Below are positions 15,877 through 24,611 of a DNA stretch of 55,390 bases, in pieces. The stretch's first letter is position 1; every line of letters starts with the position of its first letter. A program made the translations under genes and the position numbers. The notes below the pieces were generated by a model, which saw only the letters and a program-made list of their open reading frames with translations, had not been told where the DNA came from and made no database searches. Location: NCBI GenBank assembly GCA_000153145.1, contig CH672415.1:2716798-2772187 (forward strand), read 5' to 3'. The stretch is from a marine actinobacterium PHSC20C1 (GTDB lineage: Bacteria; Actinomycetota; Actinomycetes; Actinomycetales; Microbacteriaceae).

Positions 15877-16461
15877 ATGAGAAATGTCGCCTTGTTCCAT
15901 TCAGTACTTGGCGCGCGGGCGGGTGTTCACGACGCCGCCGATCGTCTGCGCTCTGAGGGTCACGACGTCACCGTTGTCGATCAGTACGATGGTCGAATTT
16001 TCGACTCCTACGACGAAGCAATTGAGTTCGCTGAGGCCGTTGGCTATCCAGCACTCATGAGCATCGCCGCACAGGCGGTTGAACACCTGCCCGATGGTTT
16101 TATCGCGGGCGGGTTCTCGAACGGTGGTGGAATGGCCGAGTACGTGGCAACGCAAAGGGTTGTCTCGGGCGTACTCATGCTCTCCGGCGCGCTGGACTTG
16201 TCAATGCTCGGCGTCGAGACTTGGCCTGCTCAAGTCCCGGCCCAGATTCACTACGCGCTCGATGATCCTTTCCGGAGCCAGACCGAAATCGACGCGGTCG
16301 CGCAGCTGGTGCGCGCAGCTGGCGCAGTTGTCGAGGTGTTCGACTACCCGGGCGCGGGCCACCTGTTCACCGACAGCTCGCTGCCCGCGGAGTTCGACGC
16401 GGAATCCACTGAGTTGCTGTGGTCCCGCGTTCTCCCGTTCTGCGCTTCTCCCCCGGCCTAA
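15877..16461 (+). CDS. Dienelactone hydrolase-family alpha/beta hydrolase
   Basis: Small alpha/beta hydrolase of 194 residues. The nucleophile elbow is GGFSNGGG with S81, the acid is D129 or D130 (YALDDPF), and the His is H162 (GAGHLF). Classical dienelactone hydrolases use Cys at the nucleophile position, so this Ser version may act as an esterase or on another lactone. It starts 34 bases after the glutamine-synthetase-like gene and is probably co-transcribed under operator site 3. It might open a lactone or ester intermediate of the pathway. No substrate can be assigned. Confidence 0.75.
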   Translation: MRNVALFHSVLGARAGVHDAADRLRSEGHDVTVVDQYDGRIFDSYDEAIEFAEAVGYPALMSIAAQAVEHLPDGFIAGGFSNGGGMAEYVATQRVVSGVLMLSGALDLSMLGVETWPAQVPAQIHYALDDPFRSQTEIDAVAQLVRAAGAVVEVFDYPGAGHLFTDSSLPAEFDAESTELLWSRVLPFCASPPA

Positions 16462-16466
16462 TCCGG

Positions 16467-17276
16467 CTAGATTGCTTGCGAGCGGTCTTCTACGAGGTCG
16501 CCACCGTTGAAGGTGACACCAATTTCGCGGTAGTAGCCACCGAGGATTTCTTCGACGGGCAGGATCGAGTGCAGCTCATCCCACTGCGAGTCGCCTAGGT
16601 GGAGCTCGGCGTCGCCCTTCCAGGTCTCGCCAATCTCGACATCGGTGCCGCCCATGGTGATGAGCTGGTCGAGTGACATGCCAGCATCCTTGCTGATGGA
16701 CGGCATGAAACGGCTGTGCAGCATCTTGTGTCCGTTAACAAAACCGTTGCTCTCGGCAGGCTCGCGCAGTGTGACAACGGCGGAGGCGAGACGGTGGTCG
16801 TAGGCCGCGATGGTGGCACCAAGCTGGCCACCGTTCTCAAGCTTGGGAGTTGCCTTGCCTGCGTTGAACACACGCGTGACAGCAATGTTGCCGAGCTTCT
16901 TGGGGTACCCCTGGAACCAACCACGGCCAATCGCGAAGTCCTTGGTCACCCAGATGGCGACACAACGGCTGTACACGATGCCCTTGTGCGAGCAGCGCAC
17001 GACCATGAAGGCCTCTAGGTACTGGGAGCGCACAGGATCGAGCAGTTCTAGGCCACCGGTGCTGCACGACTGCCAGTCGGCCCACACGATGGCGACGGCA
17101 CCAGGCTGTTCAGGGGCGAGGTCAATATCGGGCGGAAGGATCGCACGTACGTTGGCTGGATCGGTCAGATACTCGACGGTGAGTAGCGTTCCCGAGTAGT
17201 ACCAGGGCATCTCAGGCACGAGCGAACTCGACCCTTGGGGAGTGAGCGGAGGAAGGAATCCTTTGAGTTCGGTCAT
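16467..17276 (-). CDS. Acetoacetate decarboxylase-family protein
   Basis: A 269-residue protein of the ADC fold. The Schiff-base lysine region is kept: GWFQGYPKKLGN with K126/K127, corresponding to the catalytic Lys pair of Clostridium acetoacetate decarboxylase. The surrounding order (MPWYYSGT, TVEYLTDPANVRAILPPDIDL, YLEAFMVVRC) also fits. Family members include decarboxylases and aldolase-dehydratases acting on 2-oxo acids. It converges on the hydrolase gene with only 5 bases between and has its own upstream region with operator site 4. In this locus it may act on a ring-cleavage product, filling a step for which no HpaH/HpaI genes are seen. That is inference. Confidence 0.8.
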   Translation of the reverse strand: MTELKGFLPPLTPQGSSSLVPEMPWYYSGTLLTVEYLTDPANVRAILPPDIDLAPEQPGAVAIVWADWQSCSTGGLELLDPVRSQYLEAFMVVRCSHKGIVYSRCVAIWVTKDFAIGRGWFQGYPKKLGNIAVTRVFNAGKATPKLENGGQLGATIAAYDHRLASAVVTLREPAESNGFVNGHKMLHSRFMPSISKDAGMSLDQLITMGGTDVEIGETWKGDAELHLGDSQWDELHSILPVEEILGGYYREIGVTFNGGDLVEDRSQAI

Positions 17277-17297
17277 GCGCCAGAGTGTAGCCCAAAA

Positions 17298-17315
17298 CGG
17301 TTCGTATCCAAATGA
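17298..17315. promoter_or_regulatory. Operator site 4 of 5, upstream of the acetoacetate decarboxylase-like gene
   Basis: On the minus strand TCATTTG-GATA-CGAACCG. The left arm and centre match the consensus well and the last two bases deviate. It ends 22 bases before the start of the gene at 17276 and 54 bases from site 5. Confidence 0.6.
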
Positions 17316-17329
17316 ATTTACCTAATCAC

Positions 17330-17335
17330 TTGACT
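17330..17335 (+). promoter_or_regulatory. Possible -35 box of the permease gene
   Basis: TTGACT is a good -35 match, upstream of operator site 5, but only a weak -10 (CATTGT, 17354-17359) is present at suitable distance. It is reported because it lies in the divergent region that carries two operator sites. Confidence 0.3.
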
Positions 17336-17369
17336 AAGTCGTCCTGTCTTCGCCATTGTTTAACCCAAC

Positions 17370-17387
17370 TCGTTCGGATACGGACGA
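17370..17387. promoter_or_regulatory. Operator site 5 of 5, upstream of the permease gene
   Basis: TCGTTCG-GATA-CGGACGA, a 7-4-7 dyad with one mismatch between arms. It lies 31 bases before the permease ATG and downstream of the possible -35 box. Confidence 0.68.
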
Positions 17388-17418
17388 ATTGATATAGAAC
17401 TCAACGAGGAGTTTCACC

Positions 17419-18915
17419 ATGGCGCTTGACCAAAAATCCCAAGAAAGCCCAGATCGGACCCTGCGCAAAGGGCGACTCGGCGTAATCGGAATCGTATTCT
17501 TCGTCGTGGCCGCAGCTGCGCCTCTGGTCGGAATGACCGGTGCAGTTCCCGTCGCAATCGTGCTCGGTAACGGAGCAGCAGCCCCCGGCGCCTACCTATT
17601 CGCTGGCATCGTCCTTCTCCTCTTCAGCGTCGGCTACGCCGCAATGAGCCAGCGTGTGACCAATACTGGAGCGTTCTTCGCCTACATCGGTCGCGGACTC
17701 GGGCGCAATGCCGGAATCGCTGCCTCGTTCGTTTCGGTACTTGCGTACCTCACGATTCAGCTCGCTATCTACGGATTCTTCGGCGGCGTCATGGCCGGCC
17801 AAGTTGGCCTCCTCCCCTGGTGGGGCTGGACACTCCTCGCGTGGCTCGTCGTTACCGCGCTCTCACTGCTTCGCGTCGACATCGGAGCCAAGCTTCTCGG
17901 TGTTTTGATGCTCGCAGAACTCACCGTTCTCGTGATTGCGGCGGTTGCAATCCTCATCGACGGCGGCCCCGAGGGACTCAACTGGGGTGCTTCTTTCTCG
18001 CCCGACCTGATTCTGGCCGGTGGCCTTGCTGGTTCCGCCGGAATCGCGTTCGCTTTCGCATTCGCCTCGTTCATCGGATTCGAAGCAACAGCAATCTACG
18101 GCGAAGAAAGCAAAGACCCGAAGCGCGCCGTACCGCGCGCAACGTACCTTGCAGTCGGCCTGATCACGGTGCTTTTCGCGTTCACCGCATTCGCACTCGT
18201 CACCGGCATGGGTGCTTCAAACGTCATCGAAGAAACGCTTGAGCGCTCTGCGGGCCTTGAAGACCCAGCCGCGGTGCTCTTCTCTCTCGCCAGCCAATAC
18301 GTTGGTCCGTGGCTCGCCACCATCATGAGCATCCTCGTACTCTCGAGCTTGTTCGCCGGACTGCTCGCATTCCAGAACGCTGCAAGCCGCTACCTCTTCG
18401 CCCTCGGCCGCGGTGGCGTGCTGGCGAGCTCAGTGGGAACCGTGAACGGTCGCGGAGCTCCCAGCCGCGCATCCATCATCGTGTCGATCATTACCGGCGC
18501 TGTTATGTTCCTGTTTGCCGTCTTCCAGCTCGACCCCATCAGCAACATGTTCTTCTGGTTCAGCGGTCTCGCGGTTGTCGCGATTGTGCTGATCGAAGCA
18601 CTCGTGTGCATCGCGATCATCCGGTTCTTCCTGCAGAACAAGGGTACCGAAAACGTTTTCGTCACGATGATCGCGCCGATCCTGGCATTCATCGGCCTCG
18701 TACTCGCCGAGTACCTGTTGATGTCACGATTCGGATTGCTCGCCGGTGAGCTTACCCTCACTGCGGGAGTCGACCCCACCGTGACCGCGTTCGGACTCAA
18801 CGCATTCGGTTGGTTCCTCGTGCTGTCACCATTCATCGTTCTGGTGATCGGCTACGTAGTTTCGCTGGTCCGTAAGAACGTCAACGAAGAACTACTGCAG
18901 GACGTAATTTCTTAA
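17419..18915 (+). CDS. APC-family amino acid/amine permease
   Basis: Cytoplasmic-membrane transporter of the amino acid-polyamine-organocation superfamily, 498 residues, about 12 hydrophobic segments. TM1 contains the unwound substrate motif (VVAAAAPLVGMTGAVPVAI), and FAFASFIGFEATAIYGEESKDPKRAVPRATY is the classic TM6-loop region of this family. GAGGAG lies 7 bases before the ATG. It shares the predicted operator with the P450, ligase and meta-cleavage genes, so it probably imports the pathway substrate (amino acid or amine). A strong terminator follows 15 bases after the stop. Which substrate it carries is not visible. Confidence 0.9.
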   Translation: MALDQKSQESPDRTLRKGRLGVIGIVFFVVAAAAPLVGMTGAVPVAIVLGNGAAAPGAYLFAGIVLLLFSVGYAAMSQRVTNTGAFFAYIGRGLGRNAGIAASFVSVLAYLTIQLAIYGFFGGVMAGQVGLLPWWGWTLLAWLVVTALSLLRVDIGAKLLGVLMLAELTVLVIAAVAILIDGGPEGLNWGASFSPDLILAGGLAGSAGIAFAFAFASFIGFEATAIYGEESKDPKRAVPRATYLAVGLITVLFAFTAFALVTGMGASNVIEETLERSAGLEDPAAVLFSLASQYVGPWLATIMSILVLSSLFAGLLAFQNAASRYLFALGRGGVLASSVGTVNGRGAPSRASIIVSIITGAVMFLFAVFQLDPISNMFFWFSGLAVVAIVLIEALVCIAIIRFFLQNKGTENVFVTMIAPILAFIGLVLAEYLLMSRFGLLAGELTLTAGVDPTVTAFGLNAFGWFLVLSPFIVLVIGYVVSLVRKNVNEELLQDVIS

Positions 18916-18930
18916 GACCTGCAAACGAGG

Positions 18931-18960
18931 GGCCCCGACACTGCAGTGTCGGGGTCTTTC
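18931..18960 (+). terminator. Rho-independent terminator, bidirectional
   Basis: CCCCGACACTG immediately followed by its complement CAGTGTCGGGG (18933-18954), then TCTTTC. It lies between the convergent permease and sulfurtransferase genes and closes the catabolic locus. Confidence 0.85.
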
Positions 18961-18964
18961 GGCG

Positions 18965-19825
18965 TTAAGGGGTAGAACCGGTCGCTACTGGCCGCTCCGG
19001 CTGGTTAGCCCACGCCGACCACGATCCGGCAAACAAGGCAGGGCGGAAACCCGCGACCGTCAGCGCGAGAGCATCGTGGGCGGCTGTGATACCTGACCCA
19101 CAGTAGACGCCAACCGCATGATCGACACTCACGCCGAGCGCCTCGTAGCGTTCGCGCAGCAGTTCGGCATCGAGAAACTGGCCAGCATCGTTGAGGTTGC
19201 CAGCGGTGGGCGCGCTGATTGCGCCGGGGATGTGACCGGCACGCGGATCGATAGGCTCCGTCTCGCCCCGGTAGCGTTCGCCCGCCCGCGCATCCAGCAG
19301 CACGCCCGTGTCGGCGAGCGCGGCAGCATCGTCGGCGCTCAGCACTGGCTCATGACCCACGCTGAGAGTGACTGTACCGGGCTGCACATTCGTGTTGTCC
19401 GTTGAACCCATAGCAAGTGGATGCCCCGCCGCCGTCCACGCAGACAACGCCCCGTCGAGCACTTGAACGTTCTCGACACCCATGTAGCGCAACAGCCACC
19501 AGGCACGGCACGCGGTGAGACTGTTCCAGTCGTCGTATACGACGACAGTGTCCCCTGCGTTGAGCCCCCAACGGCGAGCGGCGGCTTGCAAGTCCACAAC
19601 AGTCGGCAATGGATGACGCCCCTCCTGCGGTTGCCCGTGACGGGCGAGTTCAGTCTCGAGATCCACATAGACAGCGCCAGGAATGTGACCAGCCTCGTAC
19701 AGCGGCAACCCCGCTGGCCCGCCAAGACTCCACCGCACATCGAGTACACGTACGGGCATTCCGCCCTGTGACGCGACGTCGAGCAGCTCAACTAGTTCGT
19801 TCGCGGTTACGAGGGGGTGTGGCAT
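18965..19825 (-). CDS. sseA: 3-mercaptopyruvate/thiosulfate sulfurtransferase
   Basis: Two-rhodanese-domain sulfurtransferase of 286 residues that moves sulfur from 3-mercaptopyruvate or thiosulfate to an acceptor via a cysteine persulfide. Domain 1 is about 5-130 (LDVRWSLGG, YEAGHIPGAVYVD) and is inactive. Domain 2 is about 155-280 with the active-site loop CGSGITA, C242. CGSG[IV]TA is the mercaptopyruvate type, while CRKGVTA is typical of thiosulfate enzymes. I chose the ATG at 19825 (MPHPLVTANEL). The 30 residues in front in the open frame read into the divergent promoter and do not look like the family. Confidence 0.88.
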   Translation of the reverse strand: MPHPLVTANELVELLDVASQGGMPVRVLDVRWSLGGPAGLPLYEAGHIPGAVYVDLETELARHGQPQEGRHPLPTVVDLQAAARRWGLNAGDTVVVYDDWNSLTACRAWWLLRYMGVENVQVLDGALSAWTAAGHPLAMGSTDNTNVQPGTVTLSVGHEPVLSADDAAALADTGVLLDARAGERYRGETEPIDPRAGHIPGAISAPTAGNLNDAGQFLDAELLRERYEALGVSVDHAVGVYCGSGITAAHDALALTVAGFRPALFAGSWSAWANQPERPVATGSTP

Positions 19826-19950
19826 CCGTGGCTCCGATCGTGGTGTGACTCCATGATCGCATTCGCGCAACGCGGGGTCGGCCTCGCGCCCTCCTTCAGT
19901 CCTGCCGAGCCGCACTCCCGCTCGCCAGCAATTCGGCTTACGCTGAAGGC

Positions 19951-22155
19951 ATGCTCACCCCACCTGAAGCCGCGAAGGTTCCCACGGAACGCATCCAGCA
20001 TGGCGACCACTACGTCGACAATTACGAATGGATGCGCGACAAAGAGAACCCCAACACTCTCGCGCACCTTCATGCCGAGAACGCCTTCACATCGGCACGC
20101 ACAAGCCACCTCAGTGTTTTGCAAGAGCAAATCTTTGAAGAGATCAAGGCCCGCACTCAAGAAACCGATTTGAGCGTTCCTGTGCGGCGCGGCCACTGGT
20201 GGTACTTCAACCGCACCGAAGAGGGCAAGCAGTACTCGATTCACTGCCGCGCCCCCATCACGGATGCCGACGACTGGACTCCACCGACGATTGCCGTGCC
20301 GGACGCTGGCACTGCGGCTAGCTCTGCTGCCGCCCCAACGACGCTGCCAGGTGAGCAGATCCTCCTCGACGACAACGTCGAAGCTGAGGGTCACGACTTC
20401 TTCAGCCTTGGATCTTTCTCGCTCAGCGACGATGGCACCCTGCTGCTCTACGGCGTCGATGTTGAAGGCGATGAGCGTTACACCCTGCGCGTCCGCCAAC
20501 TCGGCGGCTCCCCCGCTGCGAGCGCCGGCTCTGCCACGGCAACCAACATCGCGCGCTTCAGTTCTGCCGATGACCTGCCCGACGAGATTCCCGGTACCGC
20601 TGGCGGTGCGCTCCTGGACGCCACAGGTCACTACATTTTCTATACGACGGTGGATGACGCGTGGCGCCCCGATACCGTCTGGCGTTATGAGTTGGGTACT
20701 GCTGCGGCATCCGCGGTGCAAGTTTTTCATGAGCCAGATGAAAGCTTTTGGGTGGGCGTTGGCCGAACGCGCAGTGGCAAGTATTTAGCTATCGAGGCTG
20801 GTTCTCGTCTGACAAGTGAGACCCGCCTGCTCGACACGAGCGACCCCACGGGTGAGTTTGAGATCGTGTGGCCGCGCGAAGTTGGCGTCGAATATGACGT
20901 TGAACACGTGGTCGTTGGCACTCAAGATCGACTACTGATTGTTCACAACAAGAACGCGATCAACTTTGAGCTCGTGAGCGTCGCAGCGGCTGATGCCCGG
21001 GGTGAGCGCCGCGTCATCCTCCCGCACAACGAAGCTGTTCGCCTTGAGGGCGTGGATGCGTTCAAAGACTTCGTGGCGATCGAGTACCGCCGCGAGGGCC
21101 TTACCCGTGTGGCGATTGCGATCGTTCCGAAGCATGGCGGACGGTACGAAGACATTCCCCACGAGCTGAAGTTCGACGACGAACTCTTCACCGTTGGCCT
21201 TAGCTCCAACCCCGAATGGAACCAGCCGAGCATCCGCCTCAATTACGGCAGCTTCGTCACCCCCACAATCGTGTACGACTACCTTGTGGATGACAACGAG
21301 CTCGTCGTGCGCAAACAGCAGCCGGTGCTTGGCCGTTTCGACCCCGCGCTGTACACGCAACGTCGGGAATGGGCTACTGCCTCCGATGGCACTCGCGTGC
21401 CGATCTCACTCGTGTACCGCAACGACCTCGTCGCACCCGGCACCCCGGCGCCGACAGTGCTCCACGGTTACGGTTCCTACGAGATCAGTATCGACCCCAG
21501 CTTCGCTGTCGGCCGTCTGAGCCTGCTCGACCGCGGCATGGTGTTCGCCGTCGCTCACGTACGCGGTGGCGGGGAGCTAGGGCGCACCTGGTATGAGGGC
21601 GGCAAGATGCTCCACAAGCGCAACACGTTCACCGACTTCGTGGCGTGCGCTCGGCACCTCATCGATATCGATGTCACGTCTAGCGATCGCCTCGTTGCTG
21701 AGGGCGGAAGCGCCGGCGGCCTACTCATGGGTGCCGTCGCCAACCTGGCTCCGCAACTATTCTCGGGAATTCTCGCGGTCGTCCCCTTCGTTGACCCGCT
21801 CACGTCGATTCTCGACCCTTCGTTGCCGCTGACGGTCATCGAGTGGGATGAGTGGGGCGACCCCCTCCACAACGAGGAGGTCTACCACTACATGAAGTCG
21901 TACTCACCGCTCGAAAACGTGCACGATGTCCACTACCCGCGCATTCTCGCCGTGACCTCGCTCAACGACACCCGCGTGCTCTACGTCGAGCCAGCAAAAT
22001 GGGTTGCGCGACTGCGTGAGGTGGGGGCGGATGCTCTGCTCAAGACCGAGATGGCGGCAGGCCACGGCGGCGTCTCCGGCCGCTATGACGCCTGGCGTGA
22101 GCGAGCCTTCAACTATGCGTGGATGGTGGATGTGACCCGCACCTCATCGCACTAA
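19951..22155 (+). CDS. ptrB: Oligopeptidase B, S9A family
   Basis: Cytoplasmic serine peptidase that cuts short peptides after basic residues. It has 734 residues, near the usual length. The N-terminal part has the family signature HGDHYVDNYEWMRDKENP followed by a beta-propeller domain (about 80-430). The catalytic domain holds S587 (EGGSAGGLLMG), D673 (SLNDTRV) and H705 (GHGGVSGR). Oligopeptidase B is favoured over prolyl oligopeptidase by the N-terminal DxYxWMRD and the VRGGGELGRTWY segment. It is divergent from the sulfurtransferase and followed by convergent nadE. Confidence 0.9.
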   Translation: MLTPPEAAKVPTERIQHGDHYVDNYEWMRDKENPNTLAHLHAENAFTSARTSHLSVLQEQIFEEIKARTQETDLSVPVRRGHWWYFNRTEEGKQYSIHCRAPITDADDWTPPTIAVPDAGTAASSAAAPTTLPGEQILLDDNVEAEGHDFFSLGSFSLSDDGTLLLYGVDVEGDERYTLRVRQLGGSPAASAGSATATNIARFSSADDLPDEIPGTAGGALLDATGHYIFYTTVDDAWRPDTVWRYELGTAAASAVQVFHEPDESFWVGVGRTRSGKYLAIEAGSRLTSETRLLDTSDPTGEFEIVWPREVGVEYDVEHVVVGTQDRLLIVHNKNAINFELVSVAAADARGERRVILPHNEAVRLEGVDAFKDFVAIEYRREGLTRVAIAIVPKHGGRYEDIPHELKFDDELFTVGLSSNPEWNQPSIRLNYGSFVTPTIVYDYLVDDNELVVRKQQPVLGRFDPALYTQRREWATASDGTRVPISLVYRNDLVAPGTPAPTVLHGYGSYEISIDPSFAVGRLSLLDRGMVFAVAHVRGGGELGRTWYEGGKMLHKRNTFTDFVACARHLIDIDVTSSDRLVAEGGSAGGLLMGAVANLAPQLFSGILAVVPFVDPLTSILDPSLPLTVIEWDEWGDPLHNEEVYHYMKSYSPLENVHDVHYPRILAVTSLNDTRVLYVEPAKWVARLREVGADALLKTEMAAGHGGVSGRYDAWRERAFNYAWMVDVTRTSSH

Positions 22156-22183
22156 TCGGGCTCGTTAGGGGCGTACTAGCGCG

Positions 22184-23008
22184 CTACTCGGTCCACCACT
22201 CGTCATACATCGACACCGGTACGGTGCGCTTGTGGCGGGAGTTCAGATACTTCGTCTCGATCTCGACGGCGACTTCGGCGGGCACATCGCGGCCCTCGAG
22301 GTAGTCATCGATGTGTTCGTAGGTGACGCCGAGGTTGTCTTCGTCGGCCTGGCCGGGCGTGTGGTCGAGCAGGTCAGCGGTCGGCACCTTTTCATAAAGG
22401 CGCTCGGGAGCATTGAGGTGCTTGAGCAGCTGCTTGCCCTGACGTTTGGTGAGCGCACTGAGCGGCAACACGTCAGCACCTCCATCACCGAACTTCGTAA
22501 AGAATCCCGTAACCGCTTCGGCCGCATGATCCGTACCGACTACGAGATAGCCGAGCTGCCCCGCAATCGCGTACTGCGCCACCATGCGCTCACGGGCTTT
22601 CACGTTGCCCTTGTTGAAGTCCGTGATTGGCTCGCCTAGGGCATCCGCAAATTCTGCGGCAATGCCATCGACTGCACGTTGGATGTTAAATGTCACTTCT
22701 CGGTCTGCTTCGATAAAATCGAGCGCCAATTGCGCATCGTCCTCGTCGTGCTGCACCCCGTGCGGCAGCCTCACAGCGACAAATTGCACCTCGGTACCTT
22801 CCGCGCGCAGTTCAGCGACCGCCAGCTGGCAGAGACGACCAGCGAGCGAGGAGTCTTGCCCACCGCTGATGCCCAGTACGAGACCTTTGGCGTGCGACGT
22901 CTTCAGGTATTCCTTGAGAAAGTCGATGCGCATGCGAATCTGCTCGGCAGCGTCGATCGAGGGTTGGGTGTTCAAGTCGTAGATGATGCGCGCCTGCAAC
23001 GGTGTCAT
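22184..23008 (-). CDS. nadE: Ammonia-dependent NAD+ synthetase
   Basis: Final step of NAD+ biosynthesis: ATP-dependent amidation of nicotinic acid adenine dinucleotide. It has 274 residues. The PP-loop motif SGGQDS is at 48-53, [10 protein letters not shown] and [26 protein letters not shown] are the NaAD/ATP site, and SRHKRTVP lies near the end. There is no N-terminal nitrilase-like glutaminase domain, so it is the short NH3-using form. Housekeeping gene, convergent with ptrB. Confidence 0.95.
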   Translation of the reverse strand: MTPLQARIIYDLNTQPSIDAAEQIRMRIDFLKEYLKTSHAKGLVLGISGGQDSSLAGRLCQLAVAELRAEGTEVQFVAVRLPHGVQHDEDDAQLALDFIEADREVTFNIQRAVDGIAAEFADALGEPITDFNKGNVKARERMVAQYAIAGQLGYLVVGTDHAAEAVTGFFTKFGDGGADVLPLSALTKRQGKQLLKHLNAPERLYEKVPTADLLDHTPGQADEDNLGVTYEHIDDYLEGRDVPAEVAVEIETKYLNSRHKRTVPVSMYDEWWTE

Positions 23009-23119
23009 GGCTTAAATCTAACCCCGGCAGACGTCAATAGGATTACTCAGCTTCCATAGCGCCCGGTACCGCGCTGGGATAGCCTGAAACTTTTACGCGC
23101 ACGAAACACAGGAGCCCCG

Positions 23120-23392
23120 ATGATCGACCAGCTACTTCGCCCCAAGATTGCCTTCTGGACCGGAGCCGCCCTTACGCTCGCCAGTTTCATTGTGTTCAAT
23201 TTTTTACTTCCGGCCCTTTACCTCGCCGTACAGTCGATCTACTTCCCGATGACCCAGCAGTTCGTCGGGGCTCTCACCGCGGGCGTTGAATCTCTAGGCC
23301 AGCTTGCACGCCTTTTCGGCCCCGTTCTGGTGGTTGGCGCCCTCGTCCTCCTGAAGATCGAACGTGCGGCTGCGACAACGCCCCGCGACTAG
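23120..23392 (+). CDS. Small membrane protein, unknown function
   Basis: A 90-residue protein with two probable membrane helices (about 12-36 and 60-80) separated by a short segment containing a conserved-looking YFPMTQQFVG. AGGAG lies 6 bases before the ATG. I recognise no family. It is divergent from nadE and convergent with the VOC gene. Confidence 0.6.
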   Translation: MIDQLLRPKIAFWTGAALTLASFIVFNFLLPALYLAVQSIYFPMTQQFVGALTAGVESLGQLARLFGPVLVVGALVLLKIERAAATTPRD

Positions 23393-23424
23393 ACCCTGCG
23401 GCGCTGCTAAAACTCGCGCGCAAA

Positions 23425-23817
23425 CTAGACGAGCTCCTGTGCGATCTCCCATGGCAGCCCCGACGGGTCGAGGAACAGCGCAGTTCGGCGACCCCACGGC
23501 CGATCGCCTGGACCGTTCACCAGCTCAACGCCACGCTCGCGCAATTCCGCGCACACCGCATCCACATCGGCGACGTTCACGGTGAGCATGACGGATGCCG
23601 CAGCACCTGCTTGCGCAACCGGAGCTGGAGTCATGAGGTCATCGGCCTCAGTGCGCGCCAGAAGGTTTACGACGAGCGATCCAACCTGAAACATGCACGA
23701 CTCCTCTTCGTCGTACACGATGGTCGCCGCGAACACGGCGACATAGAACTCGCGGGAGGCCGCGACGTCGTCGGTAAACACGGTGATTGCTTCAACGTTA
23801 TTAAGAGCCTCGATCAC
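23425..23817 (-). CDS. Glyoxalase/VOC-family protein
   Basis: A 130-residue protein with the beta-alpha-beta-beta-beta vicinal oxygen chelate fold: ITVFTDDVAASREFYVAVF, then MFQVGSLVVNLLARTEADDL, and a second half VMLTVNVADVDAVCAELRERGVELVNGP... WGRRTALFLDPSGLPWEIAQ. The C-terminal DPSGLPWEI is the usual last strand. Such proteins are isomerases, dioxygenases or resistance proteins and the exact role is open. I chose GTG at 23817, with GGGGAG 5 bases upstream; the open frame continues to 23952 without family-like sequence. Confidence 0.75.
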   Translation of the reverse strand: MIEALNNVEAITVFTDDVAASREFYVAVFAATIVYDEEESCMFQVGSLVVNLLARTEADDLMTPAPVAQAGAAASVMLTVNVADVDAVCAELRERGVELVNGPGDRPWGRRTALFLDPSGLPWEIAQELV

Positions 23818-24025
23818 GAACACTCCCCTTTTCCACGAGAACCTCGTCAACCACGCACAACGCGAACTGATGTGTGCCCGAGAATAGCTTCCCTCGTCGA
23901 CACCTGCTCCGGCAACCCCGTAATCGAAGCAGCCCGAGTTTCGGTCCGCCACTATCGGCGCACACCAGCCACGAATACACTGATCGCAATAGCCGCGGGG
24001 GTGGCCTTAGCGAGGGGGACACGAG

Positions 24026-24529
24026 TTGGCGCGACAGTGGGACTCTGAGCAGGATGAGTGGACTGTGTATGGCGGGCACGCGCCGCCCAACGACACCGAG
24101 AAGACTCGCTGGCGAGAAGCAGTCGACGGCGACACTCCCCCGGTACGACTCATCGCCAATTCCCCACTCTGGTTTTGGGGAACTATCGGCATCCTCTTCG
24201 CATTTTCCACCCGAAATCCGCTTGCCAACACCGCAATCGTCCTGGCCGTCGTCGTAGGGATTATCGTCCTCCTGAACGCAGCGTTTCGCGACCGTACGCT
24301 TCTTACAGAACGTGGCGCGGTTCCGGTTGCGTCACCACTGTGGATGCTTCTGAGTCCCGTTGCCTATCTCATCGCCCGCAAACGTGCGCTGAAGTCGATT
24401 CCCGGCAATCGCTACGGCTTCCTAGGCTGGTATCTCGTTGGCCTCGGCGCGGCCATCGGCTGCGTAATGTTCTTTGTCGCCGTGAGGGGCCTCATTGCCG
24501 CTGCGGGAGATGTAATTCCAGCCTCATAA
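24026..24529 (+). CDS. Hypothetical membrane protein
   Basis: A 167-residue protein with a hydrophilic N-terminal 45 residues and three likely membrane helices (about 48-63, 67-85 and 132-158), plus a hydrophobic stretch at about 100-117. TTG start with GAGGGGG 8 bases upstream. I recognise no family. It is followed by the terminator and tRNA gene on the other strand. Confidence 0.55.
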   Translation: MARQWDSEQDEWTVYGGHAPPNDTEKTRWREAVDGDTPPVRLIANSPLWFWGTIGILFAFSTRNPLANTAIVLAVVVGIIVLLNAAFRDRTLLTERGAVPVASPLWMLLSPVAYLIARKRALKSIPGNRYGFLGWYLVGLGAAIGCVMFFVAVRGLIAAAGDVIPAS

Positions 24530-24572
24530 GGTGGAACGGGTTCAGCAGAAAGCACGCCCTCGGGTTAACGCA

Positions 24573-24606
24573 AAAAATCCCGGCCTCAGAGGAGACCGGG
24601 ATTTTT
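24573..24606 (-). terminator. Terminator of the tRNA-fMet gene (bidirectional)
   Basis: AAAAATCCCGG (24573-24583) pairs with CCGGGATTTTT (24596-24606) around a 12-base loop. On the minus strand the stem is followed by a run of T. It begins 5 bases after the tRNA 3' end and can also stop the membrane-protein transcript from the left. Confidence 0.85.
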
Positions 24607-24611
24607 ATACG

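Noticed and set aside
19807-20730. Long minus-strand frame of 307 residues opposite ptrB
   Set aside because: It is fully antisense to the start of the well-supported oligopeptidase B gene and to the sulfurtransferase promoter. No recognisable domain.
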